From Bacteroidales bacterium (GTDB lineage: Bacteria; Bacteroidota; Bacteroidia; Bacteroidales; F082), in the NCBI GenBank assembly GCA_017965765.1, contig JAGCPJ010000044.1:1-56220 (forward strand): 56,220 bases of DNA, in the 5' to 3' direction. Made by a program: the position numbers and the translations under genes. The notes beneath the pieces were generated by a model. That model was not told where the DNA came from, ran no database searches, and saw only the letters and a list, made by a program, of their open reading frames with translations. This document shows, piece after piece, positions 7,947 through 16,251 of this stretch; the first letter of the stretch is position 1; every line of letters starts with the position of its first letter.

Positions 7947-8981
7947 TTATTCGATGTTCCAGGTGGAACCGCTGTTCAGCAGGTCGTCCATGCAATGGAT
8001 CTTCGAGGCGGCCTTTTCCTTCTCGATGACCTCGTCGAGGCTGTCGTTGAAGGTCGGGGCTTTCACGTCGCGGATGACGCCGATGGCGACCGGGAAATGA
8101 GGCGGCATCATGTGAGCCAGCATCATGTGGAGTCCGGTATCCTCGATCGTCTTGTCGTGGACGAGGATATCCTTTTCGGTGATGCCGTTCTCGCCGATGG
8201 TGACCACTTCGAGTTGGTTGCCATTGAGGCGGATACCTTTATCGCGGTTCTTACCGAAGATGAGGGGCTGACCATGGACGCACTTCACTTGCATGTCGTC
8301 GCGGACGTCTTTTCCGGTGATGTTCTCATGGACACCATTGGAGAAGATCATGCAGTTTTGCAGGACCTCGGTCACGGCGATACCGTCATGGCGATAGGAT
8401 TCCATGAAGATCTCGGTCAGTTCCTTGGGGTTGACGTCCACGCCGCGGGCGAAGAAGGTCGCCTTGGCACCGATGGCGAGTTCACCGGGGTTGAAGGGAT
8501 CTTCGTAGGTGCCTTGGGGTGAGGTCTTGGTCTTGGTGCCGCGGAAGGTGCAGGGAGAGAACTGTCCCTTGGTCATACCATAGATACGGTTGTTGAACAG
8601 GATCAAGTTAATGTCGATGTTACGGCGGCAGGCGTGGATGAAGTGGTTGCCACCGATGGCGGTGCAGTCACCGTCGCCAGTGATCATCCACACGCTCAGC
8701 TTCGGGTTGGCCAGTTTCACGCCGGTGGCGCAAGCGGCGGCACGACCGTGGATGCTATGGAAGCCGTAGGTGTTCATATAATAAGGGAAGCGCGAGGAGC
8801 ATCCGATGCCGGACACCACCACGATATCTTCCTTCTTCACGCCCAACTTGGGAAATACGTCTTGCATGGCCTTCAGGATGGCATGGTCGCCGCAGCCGGG
8901 GCACCATTTCACCACCTGATCACTTGCAAAATCCTCTTTAGTCAGCTGGATAGCTTGATTTTCGATATTCTGATTTTCCAT
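7947..8981 (-). CDS. korB: 2-oxoacid:ferredoxin oxidoreductase, beta subunit (2-oxoglutarate type)
   Basis: The 344-aa product is the thiamine-diphosphate subunit. It shows VKWCPGCGDHAIL near the N-terminus and the TPP/Mg motif GDGDCTAIGGNHFIHACRRN followed by NNRIYGMTKGQFSP. With KorA it oxidatively decarboxylates a 2-oxoacid (2-oxoglutarate is most likely for this subunit type) to acyl-CoA, or runs the reverse carboxylation, using ferredoxin. The subunit is of the two-protein (KorAB) type, without a separate delta subunit in the locus. It lies 7 bp downstream of korA, so the two are co-transcribed, and it ends at a terminator. A 2[4Fe-4S] ferredoxin gene lies divergently on the other side of korA. 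Confidence 0.93.
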   Translation of the reverse strand: MENQNIENQAIQLTKEDFASDQVVKWCPGCGDHAILKAMQDVFPKLGVKKEDIVVVSGIGCSSRFPYYMNTYGFHSIHGRAAACATGVKLANPKLSVWMITGDGDCTAIGGNHFIHACRRNIDINLILFNNRIYGMTKGQFSPCTFRGTKTKTSPQGTYEDPFNPGELAIGAKATFFARGVDVNPKELTEIFMESYRHDGIAVTEVLQNCMIFSNGVHENITGKDVRDDMQVKCVHGQPLIFGKNRDKGIRLNGNQLEVVTIGENGITEKDILVHDKTIEDTGLHMMLAHMMPPHFPVAIGVIRDVKAPTFNDSLDEVIEKEKAASKIHCMDDLLNSGSTWNIE

Positions 8982-8988
8982 GGTCGTA

Positions 8989-10830
8989 TTATTTTAAGAG
9001 GTCGTTAAACTTGGTCTCCAGCTCATTGATGGTGAACGGCAGACCCATCACCTTATTATATTGTTCAGATTTGTATTCCGGGAAGTTCATGCGGAGGTAC
9101 TTGGCGAACTGGCCGCGGTTGATTTCGCAGACCACGATCTTCTTGTGACCTTGGAGCACTTCTTCGGTGTTGCGAGGCAGTGGCATGATGTAGTCGAAGT
9201 GAGCGTGAGCGATCGACTTGCCCTGTTCCATGAGGTTCTCGACGGCGGTACGGATGACGCCGAAGGTGCCGCCCCAGCTGACGACGAGGAGGTCGGCGTT
9301 CTTGTCGCCGTAGATCTCCTGCAGCGGGATGTCGTTGGCCACGCGGGCGACCTTTTCTTCACGGAGTTCGGTCATGCGCTGGTGGTTCTCGGGGTTGGTG
9401 GAGAGGTTACCTTTGCCGTCTTCCTTTTCGAGGCCGCCGACACGGTGACGCAGGCCAGGGGTTCCCGGGATGGCCCATTCGCGGCGGAGCCATTTCTCAT
9501 CGCGACGGAAAGGCATATAGTCGGGATCGTTGGCTTTAGCGATAGGCGGGTTGATGGTCGGGAGGTCTGACATCTTAGGGATGCGGAACACCTCGGAGCC
9601 GTTACCCAGGGAGCCGTCGCTGAGCATGATGACGGGAGTCATGTGCTCGAGGGCGAGACGGGCGGCTTCGAAGGAGGCGTAGAAGCAGCCGGCGGAGCTA
9701 CGGGCAGCGATGACGATCAACGGAGCATCACCGTTACGACCGTAGAGGGCCTGCAGCAAGTCACTCTGCTCAAACTTGGTCGGCAGACCGGTGGAAGGAC
9801 CACCGCGCTGCACGTCGATGATGACGAGCGGGAGTTCGGTCATCACGGCGAGGCCCATGGCTTCGCTCTTCAGCGAGAGACCAGGACCTGAAGTCGTAGT
9901 GACGGCGAGGCAGCCTGTATAAGCGGCACCGATGGATGACATGATGCCAGCGATTTCGTCTTCAGCCTGGTAGGCTTTGACGTTCAAGTTCTTGTACTTG
10001 GTCAATTCTGCCAAAATGTCAGTGGCAGGGGTGATAGGATAAGAGCCGAGGAACAGCGGACGACCGGATTTCTCAGCAGCAGCCATGAGACCCCAAGCAG
10101 CGGCGGTATTGCCAGTGATGTTGCGATATTTGCCTTTTTCAAGGTCGGCGGCTTCCACCTTGTAGGTATTGGTGAAGAGCTCCCAAGTGTCGGCATAATG
10201 GTAACCGGCGTCAAGGACGGTACGGTTGGCCTTAATCACCTGGTCTTTGCCTTTGAACTTGGTCTCGAAATAAGCGTAAACGGTGTCAAGCTCGCGGTTG
10301 AAGAGATACATCACGATGCCGAGGGCGAACATGTTCTTCGATTTCAGCATTGCCTTGTTGTCCATGCCAAAGTCCTTCAGTGCCTCTTTGGTGAGTTCTG
10401 AAATCGGGGCTTTCACCACCTGGTAGTCGGCGAGGGTGCCATCCACGGTGGGATCAGCAGCATAGCCGGCCTTCTCCAAGGCCTTGTCGGTAATTGAGTC
10501 GGTGTCAATGATAATGATGGTACCAGGGCGGAGCCAACGCATGTTGGCTTTGATGGAGGCCGGGTTCATCGCCACGAGGACATCGCAGAGGTCTCCAGTG
10601 GAGTGAATGGGTTTGTGGCCGAAATGCACCTGGAATCCCGACACGCCGGCGACGGTGCCTTGCGGCGGACGGATCTCAGCCGGATAGTCCGGGAAGGTGG
10701 CGAAATCGTTTCCGGCGAATGCCGTTGAATCGGAGAAAAGATTTCCGGTAAGTTGCATACCATCGCCCGAGTCGCCCGCGAAGCGGATAACGACATGCTC
10801 AAGGGCTACAACCTTACTTTTTCCTGTCAT
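8989..10830 (-). CDS. korA: 2-oxoacid:ferredoxin oxidoreductase, alpha subunit with fused gamma domain
   Basis: The 613-aa product combines the gamma domain (about residues 10-190; FAGDSGDGMQLTGNLFS and the FPDYPAEIRPPQGTVAGVSG core) with the pyrimidine-binding alpha domain (about 215-600; GSYPITPATDILAEL, YQAEDEIAGIMSSIGAAYTG and the TTSGPGLSLKSEAMGLA loop). This fused gamma-alpha form is the usual KorA. The ATG at 10830 begins MTGKSKV. A -7 box lies about 60 bp upstream, and the leader between them is made of AT-rich octamer repeats. KorA works with KorB; the divergent ferredoxin is the obvious electron carrier. Confidence 0.93.
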   Translation of the reverse strand: MTGKSKVVALEHVVIRFAGDSGDGMQLTGNLFSDSTAFAGNDFATFPDYPAEIRPPQGTVAGVSGFQVHFGHKPIHSTGDLCDVLVAMNPASIKANMRWLRPGTIIIIDTDSITDKALEKAGYAADPTVDGTLADYQVVKAPISELTKEALKDFGMDNKAMLKSKNMFALGIVMYLFNRELDTVYAYFETKFKGKDQVIKANRTVLDAGYHYADTWELFTNTYKVEAADLEKGKYRNITGNTAAAWGLMAAAEKSGRPLFLGSYPITPATDILAELTKYKNLNVKAYQAEDEIAGIMSSIGAAYTGCLAVTTTSGPGLSLKSEAMGLAVMTELPLVIIDVQRGGPSTGLPTKFEQSDLLQALYGRNGDAPLIVIAARSSAGCFYASFEAARLALEHMTPVIMLSDGSLGNGSEVFRIPKMSDLPTINPPIAKANDPDYMPFRRDEKWLRREWAIPGTPGLRHRVGGLEKEDGKGNLSTNPENHQRMTELREEKVARVANDIPLQEIYGDKNADLLVVSWGGTFGVIRTAVENLMEQGKSIAHAHFDYIMPLPRNTEEVLQGHKKIVVCEINRGQFAKYLRMNFPEYKSEQYNKVMGLPFTINELETKFNDLLK

Positions 10831-10831
10831 A

Positions 10832-10873
10832 ATTATTAGATTTAAAGATTTAATATTTCAAGATTCAATTTGG
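10832..10873. repeat. AT-rich octamer repeat in the korA leader
   Basis: Read on the minus strand, the leader consists of near-tandem units of AAATCTTT/GAATCTTG type, with spacing of 8, 7 and 8 bp, ending just before the korA ATG. The same unit recurs at 17730-17779 and 31425-31462. Confidence 0.6.
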
Positions 10874-10890
10874 TATCTTTTTTGCGTCTG

Positions 10891-10898
10891 CAAAGGTA
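10891..10898 (-). promoter_or_regulatory. -7 box of korAB
   Basis: Minus-strand TACCTTTG matches TAnnTTTG, about 60 bp above korA. No clear -33 element. Confidence 0.45.
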
Positions 10899-11002
10899 CG
10901 TTATTTAATTGGTACTACCTAATAAAAAAGAAAATCTTTTTGACTCGTTTTTTAGACTATTTCTAAATTGAAAGGAAACCCTTCCGAATCAAAACAAACC
11001 AG

Positions 11003-11010
11003 TATATTTG
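11003..11010 (+). promoter_or_regulatory. -7 box of the ferredoxin gene
   Basis: TATATTTG lies 39 bp upstream of the ferredoxin ATG at 11050. No convincing -33 TTTG. Confidence 0.45.
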
Positions 11011-11049
11011 CACGCTGAAATCAGAAACTAACTTTTAAAAATTAAAATT

Positions 11050-11217
11050 ATGGCTTACAAAATCACAGACAAATGTATCGCTTGCGGCACCTGCATCGAC
11101 GAATGCCCGGTTGGCGCTATTTCAGAAGGTAGCATCTACGTCATCGACGCTGATTCATGCGTTGGTTGCGGCACTTGCGCTGGCGCTTGCCCGAACGATG
11201 CCATCGTTGAAGACTAA
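11050..11217 (+). CDS. 2[4Fe-4S] ferredoxin
   Basis: The 55-aa product has two cluster-binding motifs, [12 protein letters not shown] (residues 9-20) and [12 protein letters not shown] (38-49), each CxxCxxCxxxCP. This is the clostridial-type 2[4Fe-4S] ferredoxin, a low-potential electron carrier of the anaerobic cytoplasm. Start and stop are unambiguous, and a terminator follows 32 bp downstream. It is divergent from korAB, which makes it the likely physiological partner of that enzyme. It may also serve other oxidoreductases in the cell. Confidence 0.95.
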   Translation: MAYKITDKCIACGTCIDECPVGAISEGSIYVIDADSCVGCGTCAGACPNDAIVED

Positions 11218-11248
11218 GAAATGAACATTTAATGCATTAAAAAGAGAA

Positions 11249-11282
11249 AAAAGCCTGTTTTTACGGGCTTTTTTCTTTTTTT
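11249..11282 (+). terminator. Rho-independent terminator of the ferredoxin gene
   Basis: An A run, then stem AGCCTG/CGGGCT around TTTTTA, then a long T-rich run. Confidence 0.8.
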
Positions 11283-11317
11283 TCACCCGAAAAGTGCATT
11301 TTGGCAAATTATTTGAT

Positions 11318-11325
11318 TACTTTTG
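11318..11325 (+). promoter_or_regulatory. -7 box of the 11409 lipoprotein gene
   Basis: TACTTTTG fits TAnnTTTG and implies a leader of about 80 nt. TTTG at 11300-11303 is only 14 bp upstream, shorter than usual. Confidence 0.45.
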
Positions 11326-11408
11326 CACCCGTTATCCGCATTTGGATGACCACAAAACAGAAACATCTTATTAATTAACTCATTTAACAACAAAAAAATC
11401 TAATTACC

Positions 11409-12188
11409 ATGAAAAAATTAGCTTTAGCACTTGTTTGCCTCGTGAGCGTTGCTTTCTTCGCAAGCTGCGATCCTAAAGTTGAAAACCCGGAACCTGTCAT
11501 CGCTGCCCTCACTGGTGAAGGTTATCTCGCTGACAGCGCTGTCGTCGAAGCCAACGTTGATTATCCTTTCGGATTCATCGTCACTTCCAACCCTGACACC
11601 CAGAAGGACATCGTCCGCGTTGAACTCCTCATCAACGACGAGCCTTTTGACACTGTCGAAAACATCGATGCTCAGACCTACACCTATGAAAGCATCTTCC
11701 GTTATGACACCAGAGAAATCATCGACGAAGTTGTGATCGCTCTCCGTGCTACCGATGCTGACAACCAGACTCAGACCGCTAAGATCCGCGTTTGGGTTAA
11801 CGAAGAGGCCTACCTCGTCGCCGACGACTTCACCTGGAACAGACATGGTGGCGCTGACGGCACTGGCCTTGAACCCTTCGGTCTGAAGTGGGAAAGAAAC
11901 GCCAAGGAAGTCTTCGCAGTCATCGAACCCCTGGAAGGCGCTCTGATGTATCGCTTCGATCCTGCTGTTTGGGAAACCATCCAAACCGAAGCTCAGCTGG
12001 CCTCTCTCTTCAGCGAAGCTACTACCATCGACAACTTCAAAGAGGTTTCTTGCGAAGCTGCTGAAAAAGACTACGATGTCGTTCTCGGTACCACCTACCA
12101 GGGCATCAACTACCTGATCCATGTGACCCACAGCTCTGTCTTCACTTTCAAGGGCACTGACGTCACCATCACTGGCCAATACAAATAA
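11409..12188 (+). CDS. Lipoprotein of unknown function
   Basis: The 259-aa product has a lipoprotein signal (MKKLALALVCLVSVAFFASC). Residues about 30-140 are beta-rich and acidic and look like one Ig-like extracellular domain (VRVELLINDEPFDTV, VVIALRATDADNQTQTAKIR). The remainder (DFTWNRHGGADGTGLEPFGL, then WERNAKEVFAVIEPL) recalls Bacteroidota surface lipoproteins that begin a second domain with a D[FD]xWxR-type strand. It is a single-gene unit with its own promoter, a leader of about 80 nt and a strong terminator. The codons are uniform and C-ending (GCT, GAC, ATC), which suggests high expression. Function unknown. Confidence 0.75.
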   Translation: MKKLALALVCLVSVAFFASCDPKVENPEPVIAALTGEGYLADSAVVEANVDYPFGFIVTSNPDTQKDIVRVELLINDEPFDTVENIDAQTYTYESIFRYDTREIIDEVVIALRATDADNQTQTAKIRVWVNEEAYLVADDFTWNRHGGADGTGLEPFGLKWERNAKEVFAVIEPLEGALMYRFDPAVWETIQTEAQLASLFSEATTIDNFKEVSCEAAEKDYDVVLGTTYQGINYLIHVTHSSVFTFKGTDVTITGQYK

Positions 12189-12206
12189 TTTGTATTTCGC
12201 AATGAC

Positions 12207-12239
12207 AAAAAAAGCCCCGATTGCTCGGGGCTTTTTTTG
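12207..12239. terminator. Bidirectional rho-independent terminator
   Basis: Stem AGCCCCGA/TCGGGGCT with a small loop, flanked by an A run on the left and a T run on the right. It can end the lipoprotein transcript (plus) and the GH2 transcript (minus), whose stops lie 18 and 5 bp away. Confidence 0.88.
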
Positions 12240-12244
12240 TTTCC

Positions 12245-14053
12245 TCACTCTGCAAAAGCGTGGCTGATCTTCCTGTTGATCTGCAAGAGCCGCGCCGGAT
12301 CCAGTTTCACCACAGCACGGTCGTAGGTCATCAAGCCGTTGAGTTCGGTTTCACAGTCGGTCGTCTGGGTGTAAACCGCCGCTGAAAACCCTTGGAACGC
12401 CATCTTGTAGAGCAACTCGGCATATTCCACATAGGTGTCGGTCACCTTCTCTTCACTATCGAACTCCACATAGCCCCAACCTTGGTCTTTCACCCAAGTG
12501 TGGCCTTCCACTTTGCGCCCGATGCCGCCATATTCGCCAAGCACCGTGGCTCGTGTGGGATCGTAGAGCACCATCTTCGGCTCGGGATAATGATGCAAAT
12601 CCAAGATGTCGCCGCAGGCATAGAAGTTACCGCCCGAAGCAGGATTCACCAGACGGGTCGGATCCAACGTCTTGGTCATCTCCACAATCTCCGGGGTCTT
12701 GAACTGGCCCCATGATTCGTTGAAGGGCACCCATACCCCGATGCAGGGTTGCGAAATCAGGCTTTCAATAATCTCTTTCCATTCCTTTTTATAGCAATCC
12801 TCCGATTCCTTTGTACGCAGGCTTTCCGGGCCGTCGAAATAGCGGTCGGTCTGCCATCCAGGTCCTCTCCCACCACTCGGCATATCCTGCCACACGATCA
12901 TCCCAAGACGATCGCAATGGTAGTACCAACGTGCAGGTTCCACCTTGACATGTTTTCTTATCATATTGAAACCCAGCTCTTTGGTTTTTTCAATATCAAA
13001 AGCCAAAGCTTGATCGGTGGGTGCTGTATAGAGGCCGTCGGGCCACCACCCTTGGTCCAAAGGTCCGAACTGGAAGATCGGTTTGCCATTCAGGGTCAGG
13101 CGGACGATGCCATTTTCGTCGCGGGTGGTGCCAAAGCTTCGCATGGCGAAATAGCTCTCCACGGCGTCGATGGCCTTGCCTTTACGAAGGACGGTTACCT
13201 TCAGATCGTAAAGCCAAGGATGGTCGGGTGTCCAAGTGCGGAAGCCTTGAGGCATGTTCACCTCCACGGGCTGTCCGCCGAGGGCTTTGCCCGAGGCGAC
13301 CTTCTCCCCTTCGAAGCTCACCTCCACCTGATACAGGTCGTCGGCCGTCAAGCCCACAAAGTCCGGTGTCACAGTAACCGTAGCCCTTTCCAAGTCGGGG
13401 ACGGTCTTCACGGAAGCGATATAGCTCTCGGGAACCGGCTCCAGCCATACGGTCTGCCAGATGCCTGTCACTGAGGTGTAGAAGATACCCCCTGGTTTGC
13501 GCACTTGTTTGCCGTGGGGGATATAAGATGCATCGGTGGGATCCCATACGCGGACCACCAGCGTGTTGTCTTTGTTGTTCAGTGCCTGTGTGATGTCGAA
13601 CGTAAACGGCGTATAGCCACCAGTATGGCTACCCACCTTGATGTCATTGACCCACACATCCGTCATCCAATCGACCGCTCCGAAATGCAACAACACCCGT
13701 TGTCCTTTCCAAGACTTCGGGATGGAGAACGAACGTTGGTACCACAAGGCATTGGAGGGACCCACTTCTTGTTGGACACCGGAAAGTGACGACTCGATGC
13801 AGAATGGCACCAGAATCTGTCCCGCGAACGCCTCGGGTTGCTTCCCGTCCTTGGGTGTTGTGGAATAATTCCACAATCCGTTGAGGTTTTTCCACTCTGG
13901 TCGCACCATCAATGGGCGAGGATATTCAGGCAACACCTGGTCCGGATGCACTTCGGCGGCCCACCGGGTCTTGATTTTGTCGCCAGCCGGTTGATACTGT
14001 GCCCAAGCACAGAGGCCGGAGAACAATAGGACAGTCATAAGAAAGGTTTTCAT
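12245..14053 (-). CDS. Glycoside hydrolase family 2 protein, exported
   Basis: The 602-aa product has a signal peptide ending CAWAQ. A jelly-roll sugar-binding domain follows (about 40-200; WYQRSFSIP, VLLHFGAVDWMTDVWVN, GGYTPFTFDIT), then the Ig-like domain and a TIM barrel. The acid/base Glu446 sits in PFNESWGQ and the nucleophile Glu507 in VLGEYGG, 61 residues apart as in GH2. The enzyme therefore looks active; the substrate (beta-galactoside, glucuronide or mannoside) cannot be told from sequence. At 602 aa it lacks the long C-terminal domains of LacZ. It begins 37 bp after the YbjN-like gene, with no promoter box visible between them, so it may be the last gene of the kinase-AAA operon. 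Confidence 0.9.
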   Translation of the reverse strand: MKTFLMTVLLFSGLCAWAQYQPAGDKIKTRWAAEVHPDQVLPEYPRPLMVRPEWKNLNGLWNYSTTPKDGKQPEAFAGQILVPFCIESSLSGVQQEVGPSNALWYQRSFSIPKSWKGQRVLLHFGAVDWMTDVWVNDIKVGSHTGGYTPFTFDITQALNNKDNTLVVRVWDPTDASYIPHGKQVRKPGGIFYTSVTGIWQTVWLEPVPESYIASVKTVPDLERATVTVTPDFVGLTADDLYQVEVSFEGEKVASGKALGGQPVEVNMPQGFRTWTPDHPWLYDLKVTVLRKGKAIDAVESYFAMRSFGTTRDENGIVRLTLNGKPIFQFGPLDQGWWPDGLYTAPTDQALAFDIEKTKELGFNMIRKHVKVEPARWYYHCDRLGMIVWQDMPSGGRGPGWQTDRYFDGPESLRTKESEDCYKKEWKEIIESLISQPCIGVWVPFNESWGQFKTPEIVEMTKTLDPTRLVNPASGGNFYACGDILDLHHYPEPKMVLYDPTRATVLGEYGGIGRKVEGHTWVKDQGWGYVEFDSEEKVTDTYVEYAELLYKMAFQGFSAAVYTQTTDCETELNGLMTYDRAVVKLDPARLLQINRKISHAFAE

Positions 14054-14090
14054 GTTTTTGTTTTTTAATTAGAAATATCAAGGATATTGA

Positions 14091-14504
14091 TCAAGTATCC
14101 ATCAAGGATTGGAATCGTTCCGCTGCCTCTATCAGGGAGGTTGTAGCTCTCGAGACCACCGATGAGGCATCCGTGTCATCCAACATTTGTTCGAAGCACA
14201 CCCAAACGGAGGCATGTCGCTTGCCAGCCTCCTCATAGTCATAGAGCGAGGCTTTCACCACCTTGTAGTTCCAGTTCAGAGTGTTGCAGGCCATCAGGGC
14301 CTGGGCATAGTTGTTGTCGTTGACATCATAGATGCCGGGCAGGGTCAAGCGGAAGAACACCGGGTCGTCGGCATCATGCCACAGCAGGAAGTTCCAGCCA
14401 TCCACCTGGAAGTTGATCCCCACTTTGGACTTGGTGGCGGCGATGCCATTCTCCTTGAGATAATCCAGCACCAGTTGTTTTGCCTTGGCTTTCTTCATGG
14501 TCAT
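14091..14504 (-). CDS. Small YbjN/CesT-like protein coupled to the kinase-AAA gene
   Basis: The 137-aa product has an alpha-beta pattern (KAKQLVLDYLKENGIAAT, then FQVDGWNFLLWHD, VFFRLTLPGIYDV, ALMACNTLNWNYKVVKASLY and a long C-terminal helix) that resembles the YbjN / type III chaperone-like fold. That fold often acts as a small dimeric adaptor or chaperone. I infer the family from the pattern only. Its ATG (14504) overlaps the stop of the kinase-AAA gene as ATGA, so translation is coupled; a second Met is at 14498. The overlap argues that it works with the kinase-AAA protein, perhaps as an adaptor. Confidence 0.7.
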   Translation of the reverse strand: MTMKKAKAKQLVLDYLKENGIAATKSKVGINFQVDGWNFLLWHDADDPVFFRLTLPGIYDVNDNNYAQALMACNTLNWNYKVVKASLYDYEEAGKRHASVWVCFEQMLDDTDASSVVSRATTSLIEAAERFQSLMDT

Positions 14505-16240
14505 TTGGTGAAACCGATTTTGGTCTTGGTGGAGTAGGTCGGGTTTTTATATTTCAGCACATCGACGAGGATCTTCTGCGAGATGGGCACGTCCATGTAG
14601 GCGGCGGTCATGGCGGCTTCGTTGACGGTTTCCGTGATGTCACCGGCGACGAAGTCTTCTGACAGTCTGGACAGCTCCTCATAGTCAATCTCTTCGCAAG
14701 GACGGTCGCTCAGGTGCTTCTTGAAGATATCCTTACGGGCTTCGAAATCGGGTTGTGAGACGAAGAACACCCGGTCGATGCAACCCGGTCGCATCACAAA
14801 GGGATCAACCTGTTCCGGCAAGTTCGAGGTGGCCACCAGCAAGATGCCGCGTTTGGCGCATCCATTGAGCAGTGACAACATGGCCACGCTTTCTTTGGTG
14901 ACATTCTCTGCGCCGGGATTGGGGATCAGGTATTCGATTTCCTCCATACAGATCACGAAAGGCGCCTTGAGCGTGGCGGCGTCGAAGATACGCTGCAGGT
15001 TATCGATAACGCCTGGCTGGTAGATATTTCCGAACTCCGCAGCTTTCATGATCGTATAGTTGAACCCCAACTCTTCGGCGAAGCTCTCCATGACAAGGCT
15101 CTTGCCGCATCCAGGAGGGCCATAGAGCAGGATGCCGTTGACCGGAAGCAGTTTATATTTCTGGGCTTTCTCTGGATTTTGAAGGCCGAAGATCACCTCC
15201 TTGCGCAGCTGTTCCTTCAGGTCGTCGCGACCTGCCACCTGGTCGAAGCCGCTGCCCGAGCCTTTCTTGAACATGATACGCGCATAGCCTTCGGGCATCT
15301 CCGACTCAGTGGGAGCATTGTTGACCGCGTCAATCATCTCCTCCGCAGCTCCTTCGATGGTATCCGGCACCAGTCGGGCCACCAAGGCGTTAAAGAAATC
15401 TTCCGCCGAAGAGAAGCGAGAATTCACGCGCAGCGACAAGGCTTTTTTCAGGGTCTTCTTCATGAAATCGGGGATGTGAATCTCCTCGGTATCCAGGATC
15501 AGATCGGCCTTTCTGGCATCTCTCACCTCCGCCTTCACCACATTCTTGTCATCACCACAGTTGGAGAGATCCACTTCCCACGGGGCTTTGCCGAAGATGA
15601 GGTAATAGAGGAGGGCGCCTGCGGAGAAGACATCCGACTTGGGGGTATAGATGCCGCGGTAAGTCTCAGGCGCACGGAAGAACGGCGCCAGGTCACCCAC
15701 GAAGAAATTGGGACGTCCCATGACCATATAGGACACATGGCCGAGATCGATGACTGTGGGCAGGAGCATGCCGTCGTCGAGTTCCTTCAACATGATGTTT
15801 GAAGGTCTGATATCGTTGTGCAGCAACGCCTTGGAGTGCATATAGATCAAGCCATTCAAGACGCAGAGCACGATCTGGACCGCATCTTCGACATCGAACA
15901 CGCCATCCTTTTCGACCGACTCGTTCAAGAGCTGGCCTTGGTAATACTCCGTCACCAGATAATGGTAACGTTTCTCGCCCTTGCGAAACTCGCCATTATC
16001 GACATAACGGATGATATTGTCGTTTTTCTCGGCATTCAGTTCCCTGCAGAAAACTATTTCGAAGACCTCCTTGCCCTCAAACAGCTGTGATTTGGGCATG
16101 TCACTTAGGTCGAACACTTTGAGGAAGTAGAGCATGTCGTCGCTGCCATAAGCGGTATAGGACTCGGCAACAGCGCCTTTCTTGATGAATGAGTTGACGG
16201 TATATTTACCGACTTTATCTCCTTTTTTAAACAGTTCCAT
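14501..16240 (-). CDS. Protein kinase-like domain fused to an AAA+ ATPase
   Basis: The 579-aa product (ATG at 16240; an upstream in-frame TTG at 16255 is less likely) has an N-terminal Ser/Thr-kinase fold: beta-3 Lys41 in YFLKVFDL, HND at 141-143 in place of HRD, Asn148, DLG at 165-167 in place of DFG, and APE at 190-192. The Gly-rich loop is degenerate (KKGAVAES). A linker (about 290-335) leads to a classic-clade AAA+ domain: Walker A GPPGCGKS (374-381), Walker B VICMEEIE (429-436) with Glu433 where Asp is usual, sensor-1 Asn473, and MRPGCIDR (483-490) with one of the two usual arginine-finger positions changed to Cys. It is probably cytoplasmic. A phosphorylation-gated remodelling ATPase is an inference. 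It lies 11 bp after the DUF2490-like gene and overlaps the YbjN-like gene. Confidence 0.85.
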   Translation of the reverse strand: MELFKKGDKVGKYTVNSFIKKGAVAESYTAYGSDDMLYFLKVFDLSDMPKSQLFEGKEVFEIVFCRELNAEKNDNIIRYVDNGEFRKGEKRYHYLVTEYYQGQLLNESVEKDGVFDVEDAVQIVLCVLNGLIYMHSKALLHNDIRPSNIMLKELDDGMLLPTVIDLGHVSYMVMGRPNFFVGDLAPFFRAPETYRGIYTPKSDVFSAGALLYYLIFGKAPWEVDLSNCGDDKNVVKAEVRDARKADLILDTEEIHIPDFMKKTLKKALSLRVNSRFSSAEDFFNALVARLVPDTIEGAAEEMIDAVNNAPTESEMPEGYARIMFKKGSGSGFDQVAGRDDLKEQLRKEVIFGLQNPEKAQKYKLLPVNGILLYGPPGCGKSLVMESFAEELGFNYTIMKAAEFGNIYQPGVIDNLQRIFDAATLKAPFVICMEEIEYLIPNPGAENVTKESVAMLSLLNGCAKRGILLVATSNLPEQVDPFVMRPGCIDRVFFVSQPDFEARKDIFKKHLSDRPCEEIDYEELSRLSEDFVAGDITETVNEAAMTAAYMDVPISQKILVDVLKYKNPTYSTKTKIGFTK

Positions 16241-16251
16241 GATGCGTAGAT

